A stretch of DNA of 30,770 nt from Hallerella sp963597395. Lineage in GTDB: Bacteria; Fibrobacterota; Fibrobacteria; Fibrobacterales; Fibrobacteraceae. Made by a program: the position numbers and the translations under genes. The DNA is taken from NCBI GenBank assembly GCA_963597395.1, contig CAVBPX010000028.1, positions 1-30,770 of the forward strand, given 5' to 3'. Shown here piece after piece: positions 16,965-24,100 of the stretch (position 1 is the stretch's first letter; each line of letters opens with the position of its first letter). The notes under the pieces were generated by a model. It was not told the origin of the DNA and searched no databases. It saw nothing but the letters and a program-made list of their open reading frames with translations.

Positions 16965-17090
16965 TTTTCTAAATTTGCCTTGCTCCGGAAAATTTCCGGG
17001 GAAATCAATCACTGCGGTGTGAAAAGTCGCTTCGGTGGCCGAAAGGCTTTGCGGCTTCTGCACCGTGGGACGTTTAACCGAAAAAAAGGA
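16965..17090 (+). promoter_or_regulatory. rpsB promoter element and structured 5' leader
   Basis: Between polA and rpsB lie 139 bases. TAAATTTG (16970-16977), preceded by a T-rich run, matches the Bacteroidota-type -7 box TAnnTTTG; no matching -33 element is obvious. CCGGAAA (16985-16991) and TTTCCGG (16993-16999) form a perfect dyad. Further down CGGTG (17033-17037) pairs with CACCG (17061-17065), enclosing GCC-GAAA-GGC (17038-17047). AAGGA (17086-17090) is the ribosome binding site, 7 bases from the ATG. A folded leader is where ribosomal protein S2 autoregulation would act, but the known S2 motif was not recognised. Confidence 0.45.
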
Positions 17091-17097
17091 AAACATC

Positions 17098-17913
17098 ATG
17101 GCTAATCTGCCTTCCGTCGAAGACCTGCTCGCTGCAGGCGCTCACTTTGGTCACCAGGCTCAGCGCTGGAACCCGAAAATGAAACCCTACATCCTGGCCA
17201 AGAAGAATGACATCTACGTCATCAACCTGGACAAGACCATCAAGCAGCTGGAAGAAGCCGGCAAGGTTGCCGCCCGCATTTCCAGCGAGGGAAAGAGCGT
17301 TCTCTTCGTCGGCACAAAGCCCACTGCCCGCGCCATCGTCGAAGAAGCCGCGCAGAAGACGAACCACTTCTTCGTCTCGAACCGCTGGCTCGGCGGCATG
17401 CTCACCAATTTCCAGACCGTTCGCAAGTCCATCAAGCAGATTGACAAAATCGACCAGATGGAAGCCGAAGGCCTCTTCAAGGAACTCTCCAAGAAGGAAG
17501 TTCTCGACAAGACCCGTCTCCGCGAAAAGATGCTCGGCGTCTTTGGCGGCATCCGTGAAATGGCGACCCTTCCGGGCCTCGTCGTCGTCACGGACCTCCA
17601 TCACGAACACATCGCGGTTGCCGAAGCTCGCCGCCTGCACATTCCCATCATCGGAATTTGCGACACGAACGTCGATCCGACCCTCGTGGACTACCCGGTT
17701 CCGGCAAACGACGACGCCGTCAAGTCCATCAAGCTCATCGTCGATTACATTGCTGACAACGTAACGACCCGTTCCGAAGTGGCGAAGAATGCCGACGCGG
17801 AATCCGCCGCAAAGAAGTACGACGAAGCCCCGGCTCCGCGCAAGCGCTCCTTCAAGCCGCGCAAGGCCGCCGAAAAGACCGAAGACAAGGCCGAAAAGAG
17901 CGAGGAAAAGTAA
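17098..17913 (+). CDS. rpsB: 30S ribosomal protein S2
   Basis: Protein of 271 residues. The S2 family pattern is clear: VEDLLAAGAHFGHQAQRWNPKM at the N-terminus, SVLFVGTKPTARAIVEEAA, VSNRWLGGMLTNFQTV, LPGLVVVTDLHHEHIAVAEA and GICDTNVDPTLVDYPVPANDDA. A lysine- and glutamate-rich tail (about residues 235-271, PRKRSFKPRKAAEK) extends beyond the usual core and is probably disordered. The ATG at 17098 follows AAGGA by 7 bases; the frame is open further upstream but without family similarity. tsf starts 2 bases after the stop, the standard rpsB-tsf pair. Confidence 0.98.
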   Translation: MANLPSVEDLLAAGAHFGHQAQRWNPKMKPYILAKKNDIYVINLDKTIKQLEEAGKVAARISSEGKSVLFVGTKPTARAIVEEAAQKTNHFFVSNRWLGGMLTNFQTVRKSIKQIDKIDQMEAEGLFKELSKKEVLDKTRLREKMLGVFGGIREMATLPGLVVVTDLHHEHIAVAEARRLHIPIIGICDTNVDPTLVDYPVPANDDAVKSIKLIVDYIADNVTTRSEVAKNADAESAAKKYDEAPAPRKRSFKPRKAAEKTEDKAEKSEEK

Positions 17914-17915
17914 CG

Positions 17916-18803
17916 ATGGCTGTTGAAATTACTGCTGCAATGGTAAACCAGCTCCGCAAAGCGAGCGGTGTTGGAATGATGCAATGCAAGAAGGCTCTCA
18001 TCGAGGCCGAAGGCAACCAGGAAAAGGCTATCGAGCTTCTCCGCAAGCAGGGTGCCGCTGTCGCCGCCAAGCGTGCCGACAAGGCCGCGAAGGAAGGCCG
18101 CGTATTCCTCGTCTCCCGTCCGGACCGCGCTGTCGCGTTCGAACTCGGCTGTGAAACGGAACCGGTTTCCCAGAACGCGGACTACGTCGCTCTCGCCGAA
18201 ATGGCGAAGAAGGCCTGCGAAACGATGGACATCAACTCGATTGAAGATCTGAAGAACGCCGTCGTCGATGGCGAAAAGATCAACGACAAGCTCCAGGACG
18301 TTCTCGTGAAGATTCAGGAGAACATCGACTTCCGCAAGCTTGGCGTTGTCAAGCGTTCCGGCACGGACGTGATTGGTCTTTACTCCCACATGGGCGGAAA
18401 GATCGGCGTCATCACGCGCCTCACGTTTGAAGGCACTCCGAACGATGCCGCTTCCCTCGAACGCACGGCGAAGGAAATCGCCATGCAGGCTGCGGCTTTC
18501 GCACCGGTCGCCCTGAACAATGCGGCCGTCCCGGCCGACTTCATCGCCAAGGAAAAGGAAATCGCCCTTGCCCAGATCGAAAACTCCGGCAAGAAGACGA
18601 AGCCCGAATTCGTCCAGCGCCAAATTGATGGCCGCGTGGCGAAGGTCCTCAAGGAAGTCGTTCTCGAAGACCAGGAATTCTTCATCTCCGACAAGAACCC
18701 GCAAAAGCTCTCCGTCAAGGATTACCTGCTTTCCGCGGGCGAGGCTTTGGGCGTGAAGAACCTCACCGTCGTGGACTTTGTCCGCTTCGAAAGAGGCAAC
18801 TAA
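17916..18803 (+). CDS. tsf: Translation elongation factor Ts
   Basis: Protein of 295 residues (typical 280-300). EF-Ts releases GDP from EF-Tu. The N-terminal UBA-like domain reads MVNQLRKASGVGMMQCKKAL, with the usual lysine pair before EAEGNQEKAIELLRKQG. The core segments GRVFLVSRPDRAVAFELGCETEPVSQN and VALNNAAVPADFI, and the C-terminal EVVLEDQEFFI with KDYLLSAGEALGVKNL, follow family order. GAGG at 17902-17905 inside the rpsB end serves as ribosome binding site. The gene is followed by a strong terminator, so rpsB-tsf forms its own transcription unit. Confidence 0.98.
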   Translation: MAVEITAAMVNQLRKASGVGMMQCKKALIEAEGNQEKAIELLRKQGAAVAAKRADKAAKEGRVFLVSRPDRAVAFELGCETEPVSQNADYVALAEMAKKACETMDINSIEDLKNAVVDGEKINDKLQDVLVKIQENIDFRKLGVVKRSGTDVIGLYSHMGGKIGVITRLTFEGTPNDAASLERTAKEIAMQAAAFAPVALNNAAVPADFIAKEKEIALAQIENSGKKTKPEFVQRQIDGRVAKVLKEVVLEDQEFFISDKNPQKLSVKDYLLSAGEALGVKNLTVVDFVRFERGN

Positions 18804-18807
18804 CCGA

Positions 18808-18860
18808 AATGCGAAAGCATTGAAACCGGCCGTCCTGCAAAGGGCGGCTTGTTTTTATTT
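18808..18860 (+). terminator. Rho-independent terminator of rpsB-tsf
   Basis: GCCGTCC (18829-18835) pairs with GGGCGGC (18842-18848) in a 7-bp stem with one G-T, loop of six, followed by TTGTTTTTATTTT. Just upstream AATGC-GAAA-GCATT (18808-18821) is a second small hairpin with a GNRA tetraloop. Confidence 0.88.
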
Positions 18861-18869
18861 TAAAAGCAG

Positions 18870-19997
18870 ATGAAAACGGACATTCACACGCAGAGCCATC
18901 TGGACGCCCGCGGACGGGTAAACCTCGGAAGCTTCTACACCCCGTACCGCTACGTGATGCTTGTCCGGGACTGGCTTGTAAAATACGGCCAGACGCACGG
19001 GAAAACGATCCTCGACAGCTCCTGCGGATACGGCGCCTTTTTTGAGTTGCAGGAACATTTGCCGGACAACATCTATATCGGAAACGACATCGATCTGCAG
19101 GCCGTGAAAAAGGTCTCCGAAGCGTTTCCGCATGTGCGCACTTTCTGCAAGAACGCGCTTTCTTCCGTCTCGCGAAAGCTGTATGGGATTGAAAACCGCG
19201 AAAGCCTCATCATCGTCGGGAATCCGCCCTATAACGACGTGACGTCTCAAATCAATCAGGATATCAAGTCTTCCAAAACGGAAATGGATGCCGATGTCAA
19301 GACGCGCGATCTGGGGCTTTCCTCCCTTCTTTCCTATAACAGGCTCGCCGCCGATTACGTCGCCGTCCTGCATCCGCTTTCGTATTTGATCAAGCGCCCG
19401 AATTTTAACGCGGCGAAAAAATTTTTTGAAAACTACAGGCTGCTCGAGTGTGTGGTCTTTAACAGCCAGGAATTTGCGAACACTTCCAAAACGGCCGGTT
19501 TCCCGGTGATTGTCGCTTTTTACAAAAGGGAACCGTCCGCGGGGCTCACGTATGATGCCGTCCGCGAAATGAAGTTCCGGACCGTCGAAGGCAAAACCTT
19601 TTCGCTCTCGGGCTTTGACTATGTGTCGGGTTTTATCGAAAAGTATCCGCACAAAAAGCGCTACGAACCGGAAATTCTTTTTTACACGCTCCGGGACATC
19701 AACGCGTTAAGGCGAAGCCGTACGTTCATCCGGGAACGCATCGCCAACGCCGTGGACGTAAACCCCGAAAAGCTCGCCTATTACTGCTACATCGACTGCT
19801 TCAAAAGGTTTGCCGAGGTGCCTTACTATATGGGAAACTTCGACGTTCCCTTTAACGCAAGGACTTTCTCGCAAATCGGGAAGGCTGTGCTTGCCGTTTC
19901 CAAATTCGGGCATCCCGATATTTTCGGAAAATGCCCGGAGCCGAGCGTCGTCGAAGAAACCGCGGTGAAGGAATACATCGCCGGGGTTTTAGGGTGA
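18870..19997 (+). CDS. Solitary N6-adenine-type DNA methyltransferase
   Basis: Protein of 375 residues. It has SAM-binding motif I LDSSCGYGAFF (residues 48-58), an acidic motif II loop YIGNDID (D73), and catalytic motif IV IIVGNPPYND with NPPY at 118-121, typical of adenine-N6 (or N4-cytosine) methyltransferases. An N-terminal GSFYTPYRYV segment resembles the 'YTP' motif X of restriction-linked enzymes. The last 150 or so residues have no recognised motif and may hold target recognition. No restriction endonuclease gene is adjacent. It lies between tsf and pyrH, breaking a widely conserved gene order. The ATG follows the terminator T-tract directly (GTTTTTATTTTAAAAG at 18851-18866) with no Shine-Dalgarno. 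An RNA or protein substrate is less likely but not excluded. Confidence 0.8.
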   Translation: MKTDIHTQSHLDARGRVNLGSFYTPYRYVMLVRDWLVKYGQTHGKTILDSSCGYGAFFELQEHLPDNIYIGNDIDLQAVKKVSEAFPHVRTFCKNALSSVSRKLYGIENRESLIIVGNPPYNDVTSQINQDIKSSKTEMDADVKTRDLGLSSLLSYNRLAADYVAVLHPLSYLIKRPNFNAAKKFFENYRLLECVVFNSQEFANTSKTAGFPVIVAFYKREPSAGLTYDAVREMKFRTVEGKTFSLSGFDYVSGFIEKYPHKKRYEPEILFYTLRDINALRRSRTFIRERIANAVDVNPEKLAYYCYIDCFKRFAEVPYYMGNFDVPFNARTFSQIGKAVLAVSKFGHPDIFGKCPEPSVVEETAVKEYIAGVLG

Positions 19998-20018
19998 CGC
20001 GGAGGTCGGACGAATACT

Positions 20019-20027
20019 TATATTTAG
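20019..20027 (+). promoter_or_regulatory. Possible pyrH -10 element
   Basis: TATATTTAG in the 96-base gap between the methyltransferase and pyrH; no good -35 is seen. A promoter here would restart transcription of the pyrH-rseP operon. Apart from this the gap holds nothing recognisable. Confidence 0.25.
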
Positions 20028-20093
20028 TGCCGGATTGAAACTGTTTGATGCGTGTCATCATTCAAAAGAACATTTAACGAACGGCAAAATTCT

Positions 20094-20801
20094 ATGTCCA
20101 AATTCAAGCGAATTCTTCTGAAGCTCTCCGGCGAGGCGCTGGCCGGTGAAAAGGGTCACGGCATCGATTCCGAAATCTTGACGTCGATGGCTTCCGAAAT
20201 TGCGTCCGTCGTCCGGTCGGGCGTGCAGGTCGCCCTCGTCATCGGAGGCGGAAACCTGGTGCGCGGCATTTCGGCGTCTGCCGGCGGGATGAATCGGGCC
20301 CAGGGCGATGCCATGGGAATGCTCGGAACCGTCATGAACGGACTGGCGATGCAGGATGCACTCGAAAAGCAGGGAACGCCTTGCGTCGTGATGTCCGCCG
20401 TCCGGATGGAACCCATTTGCGAGTTCTTTGACCGCCGCCGCGCCGTTTCCCTTTTGTCTTCCGGAACGGTCGTCATTTTTTCCGCCGGAACCGGAAACCC
20501 CTATTTTACGACCGACAGTGCCGCCGCCCTCCGCGCAAGCGAAGCGGAATGCGACGTCATTATGAAAGCGACCAAGGTCGATGGAATTTATACGGACGAT
20601 CCCGTCAAGAACCCTTCCGCGACGCGTTTTGACGACATCACCTATACCGAGGTTATCCGCCGCGGGCTGAAAGTGATGGATACGGCCGCGGTCGCCATCT
20701 GCCTCGAACAGAAAATGCCGATTTTGGTATTTAAAATGGAAAAGGGGAACTTGACAAAGGCTACCGTTGAAGGTAGTTTAGGAACGCTCGTGCACTGCTA
20801 G
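20094..20801 (+). CDS. pyrH: Uridylate kinase (UMP kinase)
   Basis: Protein of 235 residues (E. coli 241), an amino acid kinase family enzyme converting UMP to UDP with ATP. Motifs are KRILLKLSGEAL at the N-terminus, VQVALVIGGGNLVRG, GMLGTVMNGLAMQDAL, VIFSAGTGNPYFTTDSAAALRA (UMP/phosphate binding) and MKATKVDGIYTDDP, with a C-terminal MPILVFKMEKGNL. The ATG at 20094 gives the standard MSKFKRILLKLSG start; the frame is open from a GTG at 20052, but that extension is not family-like. No Shine-Dalgarno is visible (AACGGCAAAATTCT precedes the ATG). frr follows after 39 bases. Confidence 0.97.
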   Translation: MSKFKRILLKLSGEALAGEKGHGIDSEILTSMASEIASVVRSGVQVALVIGGGNLVRGISASAGGMNRAQGDAMGMLGTVMNGLAMQDALEKQGTPCVVMSAVRMEPICEFFDRRRAVSLLSSGTVVIFSAGTGNPYFTTDSAAALRASEAECDVIMKATKVDGIYTDDPVKNPSATRFDDITYTEVIRRGLKVMDTAAVAICLEQKMPILVFKMEKGNLTKATVEGSLGTLVHC

Positions 20802-20840
20802 TTGTCAGGTGCATTCACAAAGTTTTTAAATTGAGGCTCT

Positions 20841-21377
20841 ATGGCTGAAGAATATGAACTGAAAATGCAAAAGGCCGTTGAAGCGACGGAACGCGAATTT
20901 TCGAAAATCCGCACAAGTGTCGCGACGCCCGCCATTTTGAACAATATCCGCGTCGATTATTACGGCACCCCGACCCCGATTCCGCAGGTGGCGAAGGTCT
21001 CCGTCCCGGAACCGCGCATGCTCCTTGTGACGCCGTGGGAAAAGACAATGGTCGAACCCATCAACCGCGCCATTTTGATGGCGAATATCGGCGTCTCCCC
21101 GCTGATGGAAGGAAACGGCATCCGCGTCTCCATCCCCATTCTCACTTCGGAACGCCGCGAAGAACTCGCGAAGCTCGCCCGGAAGCACGCCGAAGAAGGC
21201 AAGGTCGCCATTCGCAACATCCGCCGCGATGCGAACGATGCCATCAAAAAGAACAAGGAAATCGCCGAGGACGAAGCGAAAAAGCGCCAGGAACAGATTC
21301 AAAAGGTGACCGACAGCTACATCGCAAAAGTGGATGAAATTCTCAAGCTGAAAGAAGCCGACCTTCTCGAGGTGTAA
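20841..21377 (+). CDS. frr: Ribosome recycling factor
   Basis: Protein of 178 residues (typical 185). RRF, with EF-G, splits post-termination ribosomes. Characteristic segments are MQKAVEATEREFSKIRT, ILNNIRVDYYGTPTPI, the linker V-S-V-P-E-P-R, INRAILMANIGVSPLMEGN, RVSIPILTSERREELAKLA and the helical C-terminal half VAIRNIRRDANDAIKK. GAGG lies 6 bases before the ATG, overlapping the end of a TTTTTAAATTG element (20823-20833) that could be a promoter -10. uppS begins 5 bases downstream. Confidence 0.98.
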   Translation: MAEEYELKMQKAVEATEREFSKIRTSVATPAILNNIRVDYYGTPTPIPQVAKVSVPEPRMLLVTPWEKTMVEPINRAILMANIGVSPLMEGNGIRVSIPILTSERREELAKLARKHAEEGKVAIRNIRRDANDAIKKNKEIAEDEAKKRQEQIQKVTDSYIAKVDEILKLKEADLLEV

Positions 21378-21382
21378 TCCGC

Positions 21383-22093
21383 ATGCCCAGTGCGCTGAGA
21401 CATGTCGCCATCATCATGGACGGGAACGGACGGTGGGCCAAAAGCCGCGGTCTCGAACGTTTCCTCGGGCACCGCAAAGGGACCCAGGCAACGATCGACG
21501 CCGTCAAGTTCGGCTGTGACCTGGGGCTCGAGCATCTGACGCTCTACGTTTTCAGTTCCGAAAACTGGAACCGTCCCTCCAAGGAAGTGAACTATCTGAT
21601 GACGCTTCTCGTGGAGATGGTCCACAAGGAACTTCCGGACCTGATGGAAAAGAACGTCCGGCTCGCGGTCATCGGCAACAAGGATCGTTTGCCGGAAGCG
21701 CCTCGAAAACAGCTTTTGCATGCGATCGATACGACGTCCAAAAATTCCGGGATGCAGCTGAACCTCGCCATCTCTTACGGCGGAAGACAGGAAATTGTCG
21801 ATGCCTGCAAGGCGATTGCACAGGACGTTCAGAACGGGAACATTTCCGTTGACGCAATCGACGAAAACCTTTTTTCGGAAAATCTCTACCTCAAGGGCGC
21901 ACCGGATCCGGATCTCGTGATTCGCACCGGCGGAGAATTCCGCCTTTCGAACTATTTGCTTTGGCAGGCCGCCTACAGCGAATTCTACGTGACGCCGACC
22001 CTCTGGCCGGACTTTACAAACGAGGAATTCCAGAAGGCGGTCGATTTCTACAACACGCGTGAACGCCGCTTTGGAAAGGTTCTCGATGAGTAA
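21383..22093 (+). CDS. uppS: Undecaprenyl diphosphate synthase
   Basis: Protein of 236 residues, a cis-prenyltransferase adding isopentenyl units to farnesyl diphosphate to make the C55 lipid carrier for peptidoglycan and O-antigen. Motifs are HVAIIMDGNGRWAK (catalytic D13), the GHRKG loop, LTLYVFSSENWNRP, LAISYGGRQEIVDA and the C-terminal signature PDPDLVIRTGGEFRLSN with LWQAAYSEFYVTPTLWPDF. GAGGTG (21369-21374), straddling the frr stop, is the ribosome binding site. The end overlaps cdsA by 8 bases. Confidence 0.98.
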   Translation: MPSALRHVAIIMDGNGRWAKSRGLERFLGHRKGTQATIDAVKFGCDLGLEHLTLYVFSSENWNRPSKEVNYLMTLLVEMVHKELPDLMEKNVRLAVIGNKDRLPEAPRKQLLHAIDTTSKNSGMQLNLAISYGGRQEIVDACKAIAQDVQNGNISVDAIDENLFSENLYLKGAPDPDLVIRTGGEFRLSNYLLWQAAYSEFYVTPTLWPDFTNEEFQKAVDFYNTRERRFGKVLDE

Positions 22094-22931
22094 TTTGACT
22101 GTCCGTATTTTGTTTGCCGTTATCGCGATTCCGGTCACCTTTTTTCTGCTCTGGTTCGGGGACACGACGCGTCTTGCCCTGATGTGCTTTATGAGTGGCG
22201 CCGGAGCCTGGGAATGGGCCCGCATGACGTCAAAAATGTATGAGGGTCCCTCGATGCAGGTGGTGGCCCCGATTTCCGCGGTGGCGCTTGTTCTCGCCTG
22301 GATTTTCGAATCCGGAAAGTTTTTCGGACTTTCCCCGGTGAACCATCTTGTCGGGCTTGTATTTGTTTGTGTCTTTGCGCTTTACATCGTCATCGCGTTT
22401 TCGAAGGTGTCCATCGAGAGGCTTTTTCCGTGGCTCGCGCTGCAGCTCGGCGCACCTCTCTATCTGGGGCTTTGGGCGGGGCTTGACGTCTTTTTGCTCG
22501 GGTCCGGAAGCTTTTCGCTCGAACATTCGTACAAATTTATTCTGGTGATGACCGCCATGTGGGTGTGTGATACGATGGCCTATTTCGGCGGTCGCCTTTT
22601 TGGAAAGCACAAGATTGCGAAGGAAATCAGCCCCAAAAAAACGTGGGAAGGCGCGATTTGCGGAACCGCATTTGCCGTGGGCTGGGTCATGTTCTTTTCG
22701 CCGGCGGTCTTTGGACTCGACTATGCGACGGCCGCAATTCTCGGGTTTGTGCTTGCCGTTGCGGGCCAGGTCGGCGATCTTTTTGAATCGACGCTCAAGC
22801 GCTGGTCGGGCACCAAGGATGCAAGCCAGATTTTTCCGGGGCACGGCGGTGTCCTCGACCGGGCGGATTCCTTCTTTCTTTCGGCACCGGTCGTTGTGCT
22901 TGTCATGACATTTGTAAACGGAACGGTCTAA
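22086..22931 (+). CDS. cdsA: Phosphatidate cytidylyltransferase (CDP-diglyceride synthase)
   Basis: Protein of 281 residues, an integral inner-membrane enzyme making CDP-diacylglycerol from phosphatidic acid and CTP. It has several hydrophobic segments from the N-terminus (ILFAVIAIPVTFFLLWF) onward. The C-terminal CdsA signature is unmistakable: SPKKTWEGAICG, then VGDLFESTLKRWSGTKDAS, FPGHGGVLDRADSFF. The ATG at 22086 lies within the uppS end with AAAGG just upstream. The frame opens earlier (22059), but that would add residues before the first membrane segment without family support. Confidence 0.96.
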   Translation: MSNLTVRILFAVIAIPVTFFLLWFGDTTRLALMCFMSGAGAWEWARMTSKMYEGPSMQVVAPISAVALVLAWIFESGKFFGLSPVNHLVGLVFVCVFALYIVIAFSKVSIERLFPWLALQLGAPLYLGLWAGLDVFLLGSGSFSLEHSYKFILVMTAMWVCDTMAYFGGRLFGKHKIAKEISPKKTWEGAICGTAFAVGWVMFFSPAVFGLDYATAAILGFVLAVAGQVGDLFESTLKRWSGTKDASQIFPGHGGVLDRADSFFLSAPVVVLVMTFVNGTV

Positions 22932-22932
22932 A

Positions 22933-24078
22933 ATGAAACAGGTTTGTCTTTTGGGAGCGACGGGGTCGATTGGAACCTCGACAATTGGCGTTTTAAAACA
23001 GCACCCCGATCGTTTTCGGCTGTATGCGGTGGCGGCAAACAAAAGCTGGAAGAGCGTCGCAAAAATCGCCCGCGAAATGGACGTGGAACGCTTTTGCATG
23101 TTTGACCCGGACGCCGCGAAGGCGCTTTCGAATGAAATCGGAAAGCCCGTTCTCTCCGGCATGGAAGGCCTTTGCGAGCTTGCGAGCGATCCGCGGACGG
23201 ATATCGTCCTCAACTCCCTGATGGGATCCGTCGGATGCCTGCCGACGCTTTCCGCCATTCGCGCCGGAAAGCACATTGCCCTTGCCAACAAGGAAACGCT
23301 CGTGATGGCGGGAGACGTCATTACGGAAGCTCTTAAGGAAAATCCCCGGGCGACGCTTTCGCCGGTCGATTCCGAACACAATGCGATTTTCCAGTGCATT
23401 GCTGGGCGTCCCGGCGAAGAAATCGAGAACCTGCAGATTACGGCCTCGGGCGGACCTTTTCGCGAATGGCCCATCGAAAAGTTCAAGGACATCACGGTCG
23501 AAAATGCGTTGAACCATCCCGTGTGGAGCATGGGCAAAAAGATTACGATCGATTCCGCGACGATGATGAACAAGGGACTCGAAGTTATCGAGGCGCATCA
23601 TCTCTTCCAGGTCCCGTATGAAAATATCAAGGTCGTCGTGCATCCGCAAAGCCGCGTACACTCGCTCGTCCAGTTCCGCGACGGAAGCCTGATGGCGCAG
23701 CTCGGCGCGCCCGACATGAAAATACCCATTCAGGTTGCCTTGACGTGGCCCGAACGCATTTCTCTCGAAACGGACCGTCTTTCCCTTCCGGAACTCGGCA
23801 CGCTGACCTTCTTTAAACCCGACCTTGAAAAGTTCCGCTGCCTGGCACTTGCCATCGAATGCGGAAAAAGGGGCGGACTTTACACGGCCATGATGAACGC
23901 AGCAAACGAGGTTCTCGTCGGAGCGTTCCTCGAGCGCAAAATCGGATTTACGGACATTCCGGAAGGCGTCGAAAAGGTCGTTCAAAAAACACCGTCCGTT
24001 TCCGGAAAACTCGACCTGGAAACGATCCTCGCCGCCGATGCGGAAGCGCGAAAGCTCGCCGCCGAGCTTGTGAAATAG
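22933..24078 (+). CDS. dxr: 1-deoxy-D-xylulose 5-phosphate reductoisomerase
   Basis: Protein of 381 residues (E. coli 398). It converts DXP to 2-C-methyl-D-erythritol 4-phosphate with NADPH and a divalent metal, the committed step of the MEP isoprenoid pathway. It feeds uppS in the same operon. Motifs are the NADPH loop LLGATGSIGTSTIGV, ALANKETLVMAG, metal-binding VDSEHNAIFQC (D146, E148), the flexible loop ITASGGPFREWP, and NHPVWSMGKKITIDSATMMN with KGLEVIEAHHLF. It starts one base after the cdsA stop, with no separate Shine-Dalgarno. Confidence 0.98.
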   Translation: MKQVCLLGATGSIGTSTIGVLKQHPDRFRLYAVAANKSWKSVAKIAREMDVERFCMFDPDAAKALSNEIGKPVLSGMEGLCELASDPRTDIVLNSLMGSVGCLPTLSAIRAGKHIALANKETLVMAGDVITEALKENPRATLSPVDSEHNAIFQCIAGRPGEEIENLQITASGGPFREWPIEKFKDITVENALNHPVWSMGKKITIDSATMMNKGLEVIEAHHLFQVPYENIKVVVHPQSRVHSLVQFRDGSLMAQLGAPDMKIPIQVALTWPERISLETDRLSLPELGTLTFFKPDLEKFRCLALAIECGKRGGLYTAMMNAANEVLVGAFLERKIGFTDIPEGVEKVVQKTPSVSGKLDLETILAADAEARKLAAELVK

Positions 24079-24100
24079 CATTTTTTTAGATTGACATCCT

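Noticed and set aside
16985..16999. Terminator for polA
   Set aside because: The dyad CCGGAAA/TTTCCGG has a one-base centre and is followed by GGGAAATC, not by a T-tract.
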